Source: Antitrichia curtipendula
Taxonomy: Eukaryota; Streptophyta; Bryopsida; Hypnales; Leucodontaceae
Length of the DNA stretch: 64,000 nucleotides
Assembly (NCBI GenBank): GCA_951230915.1
Contig: OX579638.1
Coordinates: forward strand, 20,106,696-20,170,695
Direction: 5' to 3'
In this document: positions 34,392 to 46,682 of the stretch, piece after piece
Position numbering within the stretch: position 1 is the stretch's first letter
Layout: each line of letters begins with the position of its first letter
Made by a program: the position numbers and the translations under genes
The notes under the pieces: generated by a model
What the model was told of the DNA's origin: nothing
The model's input: the letters and a program-made list of their open reading frames with translations, nothing else
The model's database searches: none

Positions 34392-34411
34392 CCCCCCCCC
34401 CCCCCCCCCCC
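34392..34411 (+). repeat. C20 homopolymer in the PB2 right end
   Basis: A run of 20 C about 245 bp inside the right terminus of PB2 and upstream of its transposase start. It is prone to length variation and assembly error. Confidence 0.9.
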
Positions 34412-34660
34412 TAATTACCCTAAAGCCTACTGAACCCAGTCTGCGTATTTCCTCAAATACGCCTAAACCTCTGTTCTACTAGGCATGGACGGCTCATTCT
34501 GTGCCCTACATTTTTTTTCTTAGCTCGGATAAATTCTATGGATTTGTGCCCCCAATACTGTAGTTGGGGTTGAGTACAGTTGGAGCCCTACACCTACACT
34601 AAATCCTGAAAGTTCCCAAACCGTAGGCCAAAAATGGCAGGAAACTGCAAAAGGGGTTAA

Positions 34661-37600
34661 TTTATGAGGAAATTCTCAAACCCCACATGACCACATCTGG
34701 GTAACAAATTGCACGTCTTGGTCCGAGGGGTCTGTGATTAGTTGTTTCTTACACAACTAATTGTTGTTGGATTTGAATGATTGATTCAGTCACGGGCTTG
34801 AATGCTAAGTTTGTTGTTTTTCCAACTTATACTTGGGGTAGCAACCACAACTACAAGGTTCTTGATTGAGCGTGTTTCCATTTCATTAGAGCATCTTTTA
34901 GTGATGTTTACTTCATTTATCAAACCCCTCTTGCAAGGATTGAAGGCATTGTTCAGTTCTTGTTGTTTTTAATTTCTTTTCATTGAGATGAAGTGTGAGG
35001 AAGGAAGTCCAGGTGGAAGGCTGCGACATGCTTTTTTCTCTTTTCCCAACAAGAAAGATGAATTCACTTTGCAAATTTATAGCAACCCGCATCTGGAAAC
35101 ACCCAAACGCCTCCATAGATCCGCAATGCCAGGCTCACTCTTTCCATTGTTCTTCCGTCGGAGTTTTCCACCGCACGCTCTCTTCGAGTCTCTCATCCAT
35201 CTCAGGCGAGGAGAAAACTGAGGAGAAAACTGAGGACCGCAACAGACTTCCACCAAAGCATGCGAGGAAGACAGGTGAGGGCGGGAATGATACGTTCGAC
35301 CATCCTGTGCAGGTCGAGATCTAGCCCTGGCCCATGGTTTGTCTTTCCGGTCACAAGATGAAAATAGTGGTGCACTTTCTTCGTGCTCCTGCTGGGCTCT
35401 CTCAACCTGCTCAGATTCAGACCAGGAACTGAGAAAGACTGGCCTGAATCTGAGCATATTCAGGCCAGTTCTCCGGAGCTTTTCTTCAAATGAAAGGAGG
35501 TCGACTGGCTTCGGATTTGAGATGGACTAGCTAGGATAGCGTAACGAACAGGAGGGAGAACGCTCACATGTAACAAACAGGAAGGAACATGCTGTTGCAA
35601 CAAACAGGGGAGTCAAGAGCTTCATGTGGCTGGTAGATGACGGAAGAAGATCGATGAGATCCGGGCAGGTTTGAAGATGTGCGCGCTCTGGGTAGGTGGA
35701 GCTGGGGCAGCCCTGATGCGAAACAGTCCAGCCAAAACGGCATGAGATCTCCAAACCATGCGTGTTGCAAGTCAGTCATATCGGCGGTCAGTGTAATTGC
35801 AGGCAGAGCCGCAGAGCAGATGCTTCAGTATGGGAAGTGGACAGTCAACTACGGTAATAATAAGGCCATGCAAATAAATATCTCAAGGGAATTCCCTTCT
35901 CATTCCAGTCAGTCGCCGTTACCCCACCACTGCTCGGCGAGCCTGATGATTGTCTGTACTAGGATTCACCCTCAGCGCGCAACGCTGTAGCAACGTTTGA
36001 CGTTGGTGACAACAATTAGACTGTTAGACATGACTCCAAAGTTGATCTTCAACGTTGGTACTAAAAGTTGTCCAAAGCAAACAGTTTTTGGAACATGTTT
36101 GCTGAAAACTGTTGCTCAAGCAGGTTTGCATTTTGCTAAAAACGTTGTGGAAAAACATTGCTAAGGCCATGGCCCAGCTGGTATTCTGAGAGGAACCATC
36201 TGCAATAATAGACAACTACTACCCTGCATGAGCCCATTGTGCATTTCAAAACAAAAGGCACTCGTTTCCCAACCCTCCCTTTCCAATAGGACCAGTTGCA
36301 GGGTTTTCTTGTAGCCATTTCCTGGATCTACACAGACTATGTTTGCACTAGACAGCATTGACTGCTGCATTTCATACAAGGAGGAACTCCATGACTTCCT
36401 GTGATTTTCAAGTTCTAAATTCTAAGATTTAAATCTGTCAGGTGTACGCATGCAACGAGATGCGAAGGATTTGACTGATGATATAAAAGCGGATATATAT
36501 ATAAATTAGCACACTTGTGAAATTCAGGGCACAAAGGACCGGAGACCGATAAAACTGTCGTATAAAGACGATCTATTTCAATTCATAACCGGATCAACTT
36601 GATAATGCTTTTGTTGAGACTGAGCTTCATGCAGCCGGCTTGGAATTCGATAATGCTTCTGCTGATACGTATTCTACTCTTCCTCAATTAGTTGAATCTG
36701 AAAACATATAAGCATCATTAATTCTTAAATGGTCATATTGACATGCCATGGTGACTTTCAATCGCTTAAAGCCCTAATAATAGGAAAATAACGAACATAA
36801 GCTTCCAGATTGCCGCTTGGAAAAGTGCCAATCAATCTCTTGAAGTTTTGCAATTTTGACTATTACGATTTCAATCAAGACACACTGATACGATAATACT
36901 AACTACTAAGACGTCAGTTCATTAAATTGGCGGAATTCCTGGCCTCTGGTGACTTTTCATGGCGCGCTAGTTGAATTGTAAATCTATATCCGTCCCAGTT
37001 TTTTTAGCTTAAGAGCCGCTTTGTGCAGATGAATGTCGCAATTTTGGGTGCCCAGAATCGTGTCAATCTAACAAAATTGACCATACTAGGTCCTGCTCAA
37101 TCTATGAGTGACCTCATATTTGTTAAATTGGCACTTATGTCACGATGCCAACAGGGACAAGTTTTGGGTGTGGATCCAAATTCTACTCCAAGATGTTACT
37201 GAATACCTATCTGTTGAAATGTTAAAAAATTAGACCAATTGTATGAAGGGCATATGACGGGTTTTGATTTGAGACTTTAGTTAGTTAGATTACTGGAAAC
37301 TGCACCAGCTCAGTTGGGTGACTTACAACCGCTCCAATCTTTGTTGTAAGGCCTTCACAATGGCAGCAACTTTTGTGGAATTCCACCAACGAAATGAATA
37401 ATATGTATGACCATGTACTGGGTTTCAGATCATTTTGCCCTACAACACTCCTAAGTCGAGCTCGGAGAGACCTACTGTAGAATGCAGACAGCGTAAATTT
37501 GACTTTGAAAATCGATCTTTACTTCAAATGCATGCATTGAGGAGTACAGTACTCGTAGCCAGCAATATCAATCAGCTAACTGATGGAATGAGTGGTGACA

Positions 37601-39658
37601 TGACACTCCAAACTTATCAAAGCAGGAACCAATTGAACATATATCTTACTCTGTATCTTAAGCAACAGACATGCCCTGGGCCGTGCAAGGCAGCTGCAAA
37701 AACAACTGTGAGACTCATAAAAACGGCAACCATAAAAACTTGCAGAGTTGCAACACAAGCTCGAAGCTCGAACAGCACATGTAACTTGCTAGAATGGTGC
37801 CAGATAAACCAAAAGGAACGAAACAGCACCATGAAGACGGAGGGGTTCCATCGACTCATAAACTGAAACTTTCACAAACTAAGGATTGCTGGAGAGAGCA
37901 ATGGAAACCTAAGCAATCATGTCATAAAACCGAACACATATCAATGCGAAGTTTGAGTTTAGATGCAACTGTGTCACTTTCTCATCATTTGGCTAAACAG
38001 GGTTATTAATGGGAATATTCAGTAACTTGTCTGCTCAATATGAGTTCTTGGATCAATAAATAATATAAATGAAGGTGTTCAAGGTTCCATGAATGATTTA
38101 GCATTATCGATCATGTTCAACAATCTTCTCAAGCAACCGGATCCACTCTCAATTGAAAGGATGTCGAGTTCATAAATATGTGCAAATTAAATTGGACTCA
38201 AGTTCTTTAGATTGGTGATGATAAATAATGTCTCTTACATGGGTTATGCATAGGTTTCCATTGTATCCAACTATAATATTGTTTTTAGCTTCATGTTCTA
38301 GCCTACTAGTCATCAAGATGTTGCATTCCATCTATACTTCTATTCCATCTATTCTTCTATCAATAGAAGAACTTTAGCATATCTAGCGCGCTACTAGCAA
38401 TGGGCATAAGAATACGAGTGCACAAGTTAGTACAAAAAAGCTTTGAATTCTAACTCTTAGAACTAGTTGCTGCCATGGCTTGCAACCATCTAAGAACTTA
38501 TATCTAGATGTGTGACCATGAAATAATTTTCTTGCTTAGATTTTGGATTGGGTCCCTCAAAAGAAGGGAGGCAGGGTGCACTAGACAAGGAAGGCAATGC
38601 ATATAGGCCATGGCACCAAGTTGTCAAATGGATGTGCATCCAAGAAAAATTAGATTGATAGAATGAGACTCCGTGAGCCTTAAATTAGATAATAAACAAA
38701 TTAGAATGCATGGCACATTTTATGTCAACAATTAAGGTTGAGAAAGGTATGCAATTTATTCTTCACCAAACACTTCTTGTACCATGATGGATCTTCTTTT
38801 TGTTTTTACTTGGTTCTATTTTTATTTTTAAAATATTCTCCTAGAAACAATGCAGACTATGTTCAAAGGAATTTTTCAAGATGCACTCTTTTTACTTTCA
38901 TTCTAAATTGCTCTTCTATTTTTCCATTTGCGAAGTTTGGTAACAACGACATTGCATGTGGCATGCATTTCCAAAACTCTTGAAGTGCCACCACAAGAAA
39001 AACAACAAAATTTAAAATCAACAAAATTGCATCAAGGTTGAGAGACATCTTCGAATTTTTATTTGTACTTTGTTTATATGACTACAGTCATGTACAGTGT
39101 GACCATTGTTTGACAATTAATTAGTGAAAATTTGGGGCCTTTGTAAGGTCGCTAGACTTTGGAATAGCGCCCCAAAAAGTTAAAATAAAAAATTAATATT
39201 TCTTTTGGAAAAAAATTGTTAATATTTTATTTGGACTATTGGTTCACCTTAGGTGGTCCTATAAAATAAATTTGCCTATGACAGGCAGAATGAGTGTTTT
39301 GCCCTATAATTACAATTGACAAAAAAATTCAGATTTTTTTCTATACAAAGATAAATGTAAGAAATAAAGAGAGCAATTGAAATTTTATTATTTTGACAAA
39401 GTATGAATTTGTTATGAATTTTTGAAGTATGCTATTCGATTGGCCCATAAGAATCTTTAGACTATTCAAAGCTAGCAAAAAGTGTTTGCATAATGGCCAT
39501 TCTACCACCAAAAGAACTCACCATATTTTCTAATTTGGCCACAACATGAAAGATTAAGAAAATCACTTGCTTTGATGAATTTACACTAAAAAGGTAGAAG
39601 TTCCTAAAGCCGTCACTAATAACTCCATCACTATCACCCAAGGCATTGATTTTGGCCA
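34661..39658. other. Long spacer without recognised genes
   Basis: No domain was recognised in any ORF. The longest (37435-37866, plus, 143 codons) has no recognisable family features and overlaps an 80-codon ORF on the other strand. A perfect 13-bp stem (35408-35420 with 35444-35456) is present. Composition at 35000-35700 is more GC-rich than the surroundings, so an unrecognised gene piece is possible. Confidence 0.35.
35408..35456. other. Hairpin with a 13-bp perfect stem
   Basis: TGCTCAGATTCAG (35408-35420) pairs with CTGAATCTGAGCA (35444-35456) across a 23-base spacer that itself contains ACCAG/CTGG. It is not associated with a recognised gene. Confidence 0.7.
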
Positions 39659-39662
39659 CTAA

Positions 39663-40606
39663 CCACTAAAGGACCATCATGTTTAGAGGCCCAAAACTGA
39701 TTCAAAATACTTGTCTCCAAAGCAAGGTCAAAATCTTCATCAATATTTATTTTTTAACTAAACCAACCGCATGATCTTTTGGTTAGCTTGTCAAAGTACA
39801 TTATCCCAAAATTTCAGAGTGAATATCCCTAGTACCAATTGCAAGTTCAATGTGTCTAAACTTTACAATGTAAATTTTTATAGTCCTTCCAAAAGGTGAA
39901 GTTTTATCTTTCAAAAATGTATATCCTATAATTTGTGAATTTTAGTCTATAAGTTGGAAAATGTTTTGAAAATATGTATAAACAAATTTAACCAAAAACC
40001 TTTCATATTCATTTAAAAAAAATTATAAAGTGGAAGGTGCTACTAAATGAAAGATATAACTACTATGCTAATAACTTTTGGAAGAATTTTATAACTTCTA
40101 AGCCCAATGGTGACACTATAAGAAACCCGTGTTTTTTTTTGACGTAAAAAATTTTGACGTAAAAAAAACATGGGTTTCTTATAGTGCGAGAATATTTTAT
40201 TGAAAATTAATATCCTATATTTTTATTTTATTTTTAAATTTTTCAAAATTGAAAGCAAAAGACAATTTTTTATATTTTTTCTACCTTCATTGCTCGCAAA
40301 ATAAAACTCCTCATAACTTTTACCTCATTAAAAATAGATAATTATATTAACCTATACCTATCTTAAAAAAATAATTAATATTTTCTTAGAATATATTTTT
40401 TGCTGACCAATTTGACATTGAAATTAAAGAAAACCTTCTAACTTTTGCAATATTGATTGGAATGACACAAAACAAAGATTTTTCCATAGATTATGATGAG
40501 AAGTATCCATCCTAAAAAATTCATGCAAAAATTTCAATTTATAAAGTCAATAGAGCTTGTCCAAGTTTTCAAAAAGCCCAAAGTGGGCCACTTGGTCCTT
40601 TAAGGG
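39663..40606. mobile_element. TTAA element T6 (944 bp) with a nested CACTA-like foldback
   Basis: The right flank is TTAA (40607-40610); the left has drifted to CTAA (39659-39662). The left terminus is CCACTAAAGGACCATCATG, and the right in reverse complement is CCCTTAAAGGACCAAGTGG. It is non-coding. A 73-bp CACTA-type foldback lies inside at 40114-40186. Confidence 0.65.
40114..40186. mobile_element. 73-bp CACTA-like foldback element
   Basis: Starts CACTATAAGAAACCCGTG and ends, inverted, CACTATAAGAAACCCATG, with a central pair of TTTTGACGTAAAA motifs. CACTA(T/C)AAGAAA is the En/Spm (CACTA) terminus. The arms are nearly complementary along their whole length. A 3-bp target duplication would be TGA left and CGA right, so it is imperfect. 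It is inserted in T6. Confidence 0.65.
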
Positions 40607-40610
40607 TTAA

Positions 40611-42961
40611 CCAACCTAATGTAATCCTAATTTCATTTATTAAAAAAAGTTTCTCATGGGTTGATGTAGGACTCTAATGGATCATTTCCTAGGTGCATGT
40701 CATGAGTTGTTTGCTTGTTTTAGGTACCTTTACCTTAGAGGCCCAATGCATCATGACAACACATATTGTCACAAAGTAAAATTTACATAGGAGAGTTGGC
40801 ACTTAATGCCCATGCCAAATGACGGCTTCATGCAATAATTTGAGATCTATATCCTATTTTATCTACATGAAATATTAAAATTAGATTGCCCTACACTAAT
40901 TCTCAACATTTGACACAATATAAATATTTTCAATTATTGTACAAGAATACACTACTTTTGCATTAGGTCTTGTTGTAATTGGGACTTGTAAACCTCTATG
41001 TGTACAAATATTTTTAGAACTATTTGTTGACTTTGATGACTTCTATAGTAATTTTTTGATGTAAGGCAACCTAATTGTCAAGGCAACCTAATTTCACTAT
41101 TTTGTGTAGTGAAGATGCCTCATACCACAAAAAAAAACAAGCCATCATTGAGTAGCACTAGATTGCAAGTACCCTACACAAGCCATCATTCACAATCATC
41201 TCTAATATCATTGACTAAATTGCATGTCCAAATCATTGTCAATTGTTGTTTGCAACTAGAAGAAGACATTTGCATGGTACAATAGACTAGTTTTTTTGTC
41301 TCATAATAATGTAAAAATCTCAACTTGGCTAATGTAAAATCCAATGAAAGGATATTTTTAAATAATAGAATAATTTTTGAAATTTTAAAAAATCATTGAA
41401 AATTAAATCCTCGAATCTTTTGGAGTTATTGGACACAAAATATATAGCAAAATAATCCAATTAAATCAAAAGTAGGACAAAAATTAGTGCAATTATTTCT
41501 TGCAATCATCTTTAGAGTAAATTTTGGGCTCACCTTTCATTAACACTTTTAAACTCTTAGTTTATTTAGACAATGTTCAAAAAAGACAAGATAAGATAAT
41601 TTTGGAATATTTTTTAGCACTACAACCTTTGAGGTTTGAAAAATAATATATTGTATGGTCAAATTGAGGTGAATGACTAGATACAAGCAAATATTAACAA
41701 GAGAATATAAGAACCAAGGATAATTGCAAAAAACACTTGTCTTTTTTTTTGTCCTTTTGGCTTTAGAAAGGTGATTTTTTGCTCATAACTTTTGCGTCAT
41801 ACATCAATTTTATATTAAATTTGAAATGAAGGTATATGTGGTAGTTGTAGATATTGAATAGTTTGTTTTTTTCTTTCTTAAAACTAATTTGTTATTTTTA
41901 AATAGACCCAATTGGATGTCTACTTTTGAATTTTGGGAGGATTTAGTACTATTTTTATCCAAAAATAAAAGTTTGAAGGTCATAATTGGAATGCAAAGAC
42001 TAATATTAAAATTGATTTGCACCTAGTATTGTCAATATTATTAGATTGACATAATTTTTTTCCCAAAGATGCAAATAGTTGAGAAGGAACACCTTCAAGT
42101 GAAGAAAAATGGGCAATTTTTTTTTCATTTTTTAATATTTTTTTTACTATTTTATAAAAAATCAAACATCAAAATATCCATTTTGGGGGCATTTTTCATC
42201 ACGATTGTTTTATACATAACTTTTAGAGATAACTTTTTCTGGTTTTGAATTTTTGGAAAAACGTACTATTTTAAATGCTTTACAAGTTATCCACATTTTA
42301 TTTTATTTAAAAATTATTATTTCAAAAGTCATAGTACACATTGAAATAGGTCATTTTGACAGAAACAAAAAGTGTTTCTTGGAACAGCCCTCCAATAAAC
42401 TAAATAAATATTGTTTGTTTTTAAAGTTGTATTAAATTACAAATTACTGGTCTTTCATTCTAGCCTTCATTCTTGATCAAAACCCAAAATAATCATAATA
42501 GATATTACAAGAGATATAATTATATTTACTTGCTATACTTTACAAAACGGCAATAATCTGATTCTTCCACCAATTATATTGAAAAAATCGACAGCCATAA
42601 TTACAGAAGCTGATCATTCATGTACCCCTTGAACTACAAAATACTTGTAAAGAAGAGTTTTAAGAATCCGTACCCAACAAAAGTAAGAGAACTAACATAA
42701 GAATTTACAAACATTGTGATGGATAAAAAAAAAAAGAAGACTTTGTGTGCTTGGGACATGTTTGCATGTACCCATTGCTCAAAATTTGGATGCCTAGAGT
42801 CTTGAAGCAATCAAATGAGATTCCAGAAACAGATATTTGCAAAGTTCAACAATCAAATTTGAGTGCAATGTGCATCTAAATTTTCAAGCACGGACCTTAA
42901 CTTCAAGCATTTGTCTTGCGCACAACATGGGAATACACTCTCGGACTCATGTACTATGCAT
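40611..42961. other. AT-rich spacer
   Basis: No gene or element ends recognised in about 2.3 kb of very AT-rich sequence. Confidence 0.4.
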
Positions 42962-43527
42962 TGTACAGTAAGGTCTACTTCATTTACAAACTGCCAATAT
43001 GAGCCATTCCAATTTTTATTGCATATATAAAAAAAAATTGGAATTTTTGGACTTGCACAATTAACACCCAATTTTTATGCATTCCAATCAAACCTACCAA
43101 ATTTTAGTTCCAAAAAAGCAAAATTTCATATTGGGTGAATTTGTTTAGGCAATTTTAATGGTTTTACTTAATTTTTATTGAAAATAATTGGTAATGGATT
43201 TTTTTAATTCAATTGAATAGATATGTAGTAAACATCCATATGCACATCTTTCCTTCAATAAGCATCTCCAAAAAAGTTTTATAACTCCCTCTAGGAAGAA
43301 TACAATGTGAGGTGCCGTATGACCAAACTTTGTGAAGTAGACATCTTTATATTTTAATTAGATTTTGGTATTTGACCCTCACTCTGTAACTAATTTTGTA
43401 CATTTGATCATAATGGTTCATTTACTTTGACAAAATTTAGTTAAAAAATAGAAATATCTATTTCACAAAGTTTAGTCAAATGATGCCTCACATTGAATCC
43501 TTCCAAGATTATATTTTTGTTACTTAA

Positions 43528-44453
43528 CCCCTAAAAGACTGTTGTTCCTTCAAGGGACAAATGGGATTTCGGGTAGGTACCTACGGGCTGAATTTTTGTC
43601 GTGATTTTTTGAAACTTTTTTTGAAGATAGAAAAACTGATAAGCTCTGTGGGAATATACTTTTTTCACAATCGGTGCCTAGGAACAACAGTTATGACCAA
43701 GTAAGCTCAAAATAGGGGACGGGGGTAGCTTGGGCAGCAAAAAAAAATTTGCAAAAATTTGAATTTGAATTTTTTTCCCCCTCATTTAATGTATTTTGTA
43801 TCTCTGGAAAGCTTTGATTCATTTCATTTAGATTTGTTATGAGAAAGTTATGGACATTCTTGTTTTTTGGGCAGTTAGAGTATCTTCTTAGAAAAAATAA
43901 CTTCTAGGATTCATTTCTGAATGCAATTTTTCAAATTTTTCAATTTTTTTTTTTTTTCATGGTTTAGTTTACTTGCTAGAACAATCTCACCATTGTTATT
44001 AGTGCATTTTAAGTCCATCTAAAATATATGACTATTTTAGATTTTCCTTCTATCTTGTACCTATTTCTACTTAACAATATTTTTAAGAATGATAATTAAC
44101 TTTTTTTTAATTTTTTTCCCCCCCTAAACTCTCAACTCAATTATCTACAATAAAGATTTAAAGCTCAAAATGCTGTAGTGCAAAAATTTGAAGTTAAAAG
44201 TGTTTGAAGTCAAAAAATGTTCGAAGTCCCACTATGTGCTGAAAACCTTGTTTTTTCACTTTAAATGCAGATATCTTGCAATCTATGCGGTCAAAAATTC
44301 TAAATTTTTTTCCAAACATTCTTGTACTAGTTAGGTATAAGATCCTACGATTAGATGTGCAAAAAAAACATTTAAGAAAAAAACTTACTCTTTGCTATAG
44401 AAATGACAGTTTTGAGTGTTTTTTGGCAGAAAAAGGCCTTGGGCCTTAAGGGG
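43528..44453. mobile_element. TTAA element T7 (926 bp)
   Basis: TTAA flanks at 43524-43527 and 44454-44457. Left terminus CCCCTAAAAGACTG, right terminus in reverse complement CCCCTTAAGGCCCAAGG. The interior is the best-preserved member of the family seen at 7871-8435 and 20291-21334. It is inserted into the right arm of F2; copy F1 keeps the uninterrupted site at 25298-25301. It is non-coding. Confidence 0.8.
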
Positions 44454-44746
44454 TTAATGGGTTTTGTTTTTATTAATATGAAAGATGTGTGTATGCATGT
44501 TCCTTACATATCTATCCAATCAAATTAAAAAAAATCATCACCAATTATTTTCAATAAAATATCAAGTGAAATCATTAAAATTGACTTCAAAAATTCACCA
44601 AAAATGGAATTTTTCTTATTTGAAACTGAAATTTGGTACCCTTGATTGGGATTGTGCAAGGATGCAATGATAATTATGCTTACTAAAATCTACCAATTAT
44701 GCAACACATTATGAAAAACAATTTGAATACCCCAAATTGACAATTC

Positions 44747-44762
44747 ATAAATGAAGTAGACC
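44747..44762 (+). repeat. 5' target-site duplication of the LINE
   Basis: ATAAATGAAGTAGACC is identical to 52080-52095. Confidence 0.9.
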
Positions 44763-45009
44763 ACACGGGCACCATGAAGCCGCCGCAGGGACGCTGCGCC
44801 TGTGACGCCTCTACGGCCGGCAGATTGTTTTCCATGGCGCCTCAGTAATCAACATCACTCAATCTGTTACCGTAATGCAAGTACTAGGCTTGCATTATCT
44901 CGCACTAATCTCACTTAGCGTGTCTTCTGGAGTACGGAAACAGGTGGAGTCAAGAAAGTAGAAAATAGGGTTAGGGTTTGGGTGGCGGCGGGCAAATCCG
45001 GTTGTGGAG

Positions 45010-46623
45010 ATGGCGTCGTATGCTGACCGGCTTCGGATGGCACATGCGCCGATTGAACCAACGCAGTCAGAGAACGCACGTGGGAGGGCTGCGGCAACAA
45101 GAGGCGAAGGACGTATAGAGCCAGAGCTTGTGGCGGCCGTCACCAATCTTGGGAGAGAGGACCGGTTTCACCCTACCATCGCAACACCAGGAGAAGAGCT
45201 GCCAACCGGTTTCTCTCAAAGCAGTACCGGATTCCTCCTCAATAACACGATCCTAGAGGTAAAAGTCAACCAAGCTATTGTGCGTAGAGACACGGAACAT
45301 TTCCAAAAGCATGCAATTGTTGCTTATTTCGTAGGAGGAAAACAGACGAACGAAGCTCTTGGCTTGTGGATCCGCAGCCTACAAGTCGCGCTGGGCGAAT
45401 GGGTGGGCCTTGGCAAAGATTTAGGTTGGGGTTTCTTTCAAGTACTCACAAAAAAACAAGTTGTTACACAGAAAGTTCTCATGCTTATACCCCATCGCTC
45501 ACGCTGGGGTACGTGCATATTACAATCTTGGATGCCAGCGTTCAACTCCAACAAACCAAATGGCTTGAGTATTCCTACTTGGGTCACGCTGAAAGATGTA
45601 CCGGGTGAGCTGCATGGCGTTGCATCTGAAATCGCTAGCAGCTTGGAAGAACTACTTGGCATCGACAACAGAAACCACTTGATGTCTGATCAATGGTTTT
45701 GTGTGGGTATGAAATCGGGAGAAGGATGGTTGACACAGGTAAAGATTCCCAACAAATTTACCGGAGATGTTGCGATAGTCACCGTTGACTACTGCCATTT
45801 GCCAATCCGGTGCCGCTTCTGTCTGTCTACGAATCACTTGGTCAAGGACTGTGCAGGGCTTTCAGGTCGAACTGAAGAGGCGACTAGCAAACTCCCGGGA
45901 CTTCCTCCTCTCGGACCCCATCCACGGCCAGTAGTCAGAACAGGGTCGCCACCGGTCCCAGAGCAGCAGGCAAATAGGCCCCTGGAGCCCCTGTCGGCAC
46001 AGTCAGCGACACAGGAAGACCGGCAACAGATACCAGTGTCTACACCAACAAGGCAACGAGTGGCCAGACAGTCGGCAGTCAACACGACCCCATCACAACA
46101 ACCTGTAGCGCCATCGACGATCCAAGCGGAGGGGCGTCCGACTAGTGATCCGGCGCCATCGACGATCCAAGAACAAATCTTGTTGCCGATGCAGACCCCA
46201 GTGCAGGGTCCATCGATGCCGCAGCCAAGCCCTGGGCCACAGCGGTTCAGATTCCAAGCGGAAGTCACGGCAAGCGGGCATGCAAACGTATCTATCAACA
46301 CACCAGACAGCCAACATGAGGGGGATCAGGTCTCAGACAGCATGGGTGAGAACTCAGCCTCGATGTACAACAATCATCAGAACTCGGATTCAAGAACCAC
46401 ACCACTTTACGAATGGAACGGGTGGGAGAAAGTCCCCCGCGGTCCTAAGATTGGAGGGCCAAATCGCCATCCGGCACAACTCGTACGCCAACAGCAAAGA
46501 GAGGAAGCAGCCATCCGAGAAACCAGGTTGCGGGCGGAAGAATCATCTGAAGTATCAACCGGACCCCATCCCGATGCTTCTGGTTCGAGACGAAGAACTC
46601 AGCTGACAAAGTACGATCATTAG
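45010..46623 (+). CDS. LINE ORF1 protein with CCHC zinc knuckle
   Basis: An intact 537-residue ORF. The start at 45010 (MASYADRL) is the first ATG of the open frame. The N-terminal half (about 90-265) resembles the plant LINE ORF1/DUF4283-type RNA-binding domain: a conserved-looking fold with WGFFQVLTKK, RWGTCILQSWMPAF and IPTWVTLKDVPGEL. It is followed by a CX2CX4HX4C knuckle, CRFCLSTNHLVKDC (about 268-281). The rest is Pro/Gln/Ser-rich and probably disordered. By analogy with other plant LINEs it should coat the element RNA and form the RNP. It is uninterrupted, in contrast to ORF2. Confidence 0.88.
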   Translation: MASYADRLRMAHAPIEPTQSENARGRAAATRGEGRIEPELVAAVTNLGREDRFHPTIATPGEELPTGFSQSSTGFLLNNTILEVKVNQAIVRRDTEHFQKHAIVAYFVGGKQTNEALGLWIRSLQVALGEWVGLGKDLGWGFFQVLTKKQVVTQKVLMLIPHRSRWGTCILQSWMPAFNSNKPNGLSIPTWVTLKDVPGELHGVASEIASSLEELLGIDNRNHLMSDQWFCVGMKSGEGWLTQVKIPNKFTGDVAIVTVDYCHLPIRCRFCLSTNHLVKDCAGLSGRTEEATSKLPGLPPLGPHPRPVVRTGSPPVPEQQANRPLEPLSAQSATQEDRQQIPVSTPTRQRVARQSAVNTTPSQQPVAPSTIQAEGRPTSDPAPSTIQEQILLPMQTPVQGPSMPQPSPGPQRFRFQAEVTASGHANVSINTPDSQHEGDQVSDSMGENSASMYNNHQNSDSRTTPLYEWNGWEKVPRGPKIGGPNRHPAQLVRQQQREEAAIRETRLRAEESSEVSTGPHPDASGSRRRTQLTKYDH

Positions 46624-46682
46624 AAAGGGAGCGCCCACTCCGCAATAAGGGCAAGTTTAACCGTGCATCCATTGGATGTACA

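Larger units (their letters stand above)
26852..34656. mobile_element. piggyBac element PB2 (7.8 kb) with intact ends
   Basis: TTAA at 26848-26851 and 34657-34660 flank the element. The left terminus is CCCCTTTTGCACTTTGGCAG, and the right terminus in reverse complement is CCCCTTTTGCAGTTTCCTGCC (first 20 shown in part): 11 identical bases, then one mismatch and TTT. The CCC start and TTAA duplication are the piggyBac signature. Cargo: a B3-domain gene (27805-28273, plus) and a multi-exon transposase gene (29689-34125, minus). The length is large for piggyBac, whose known elements are usually 2-3 kb. The ends look mobilisable even though the transposase is broken. Confidence 0.85.

Noticed and set aside
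37435..37866. 143-codon plus-strand ORF
   Set aside because: No recognisable motif; an opposite-strand ORF overlaps it and nearby splice or homology support is missing.
45834..46301. Minus-strand ORF inside LINE ORF1
   Set aside because: Antisense shadow of the intact ORF1 with no domain.
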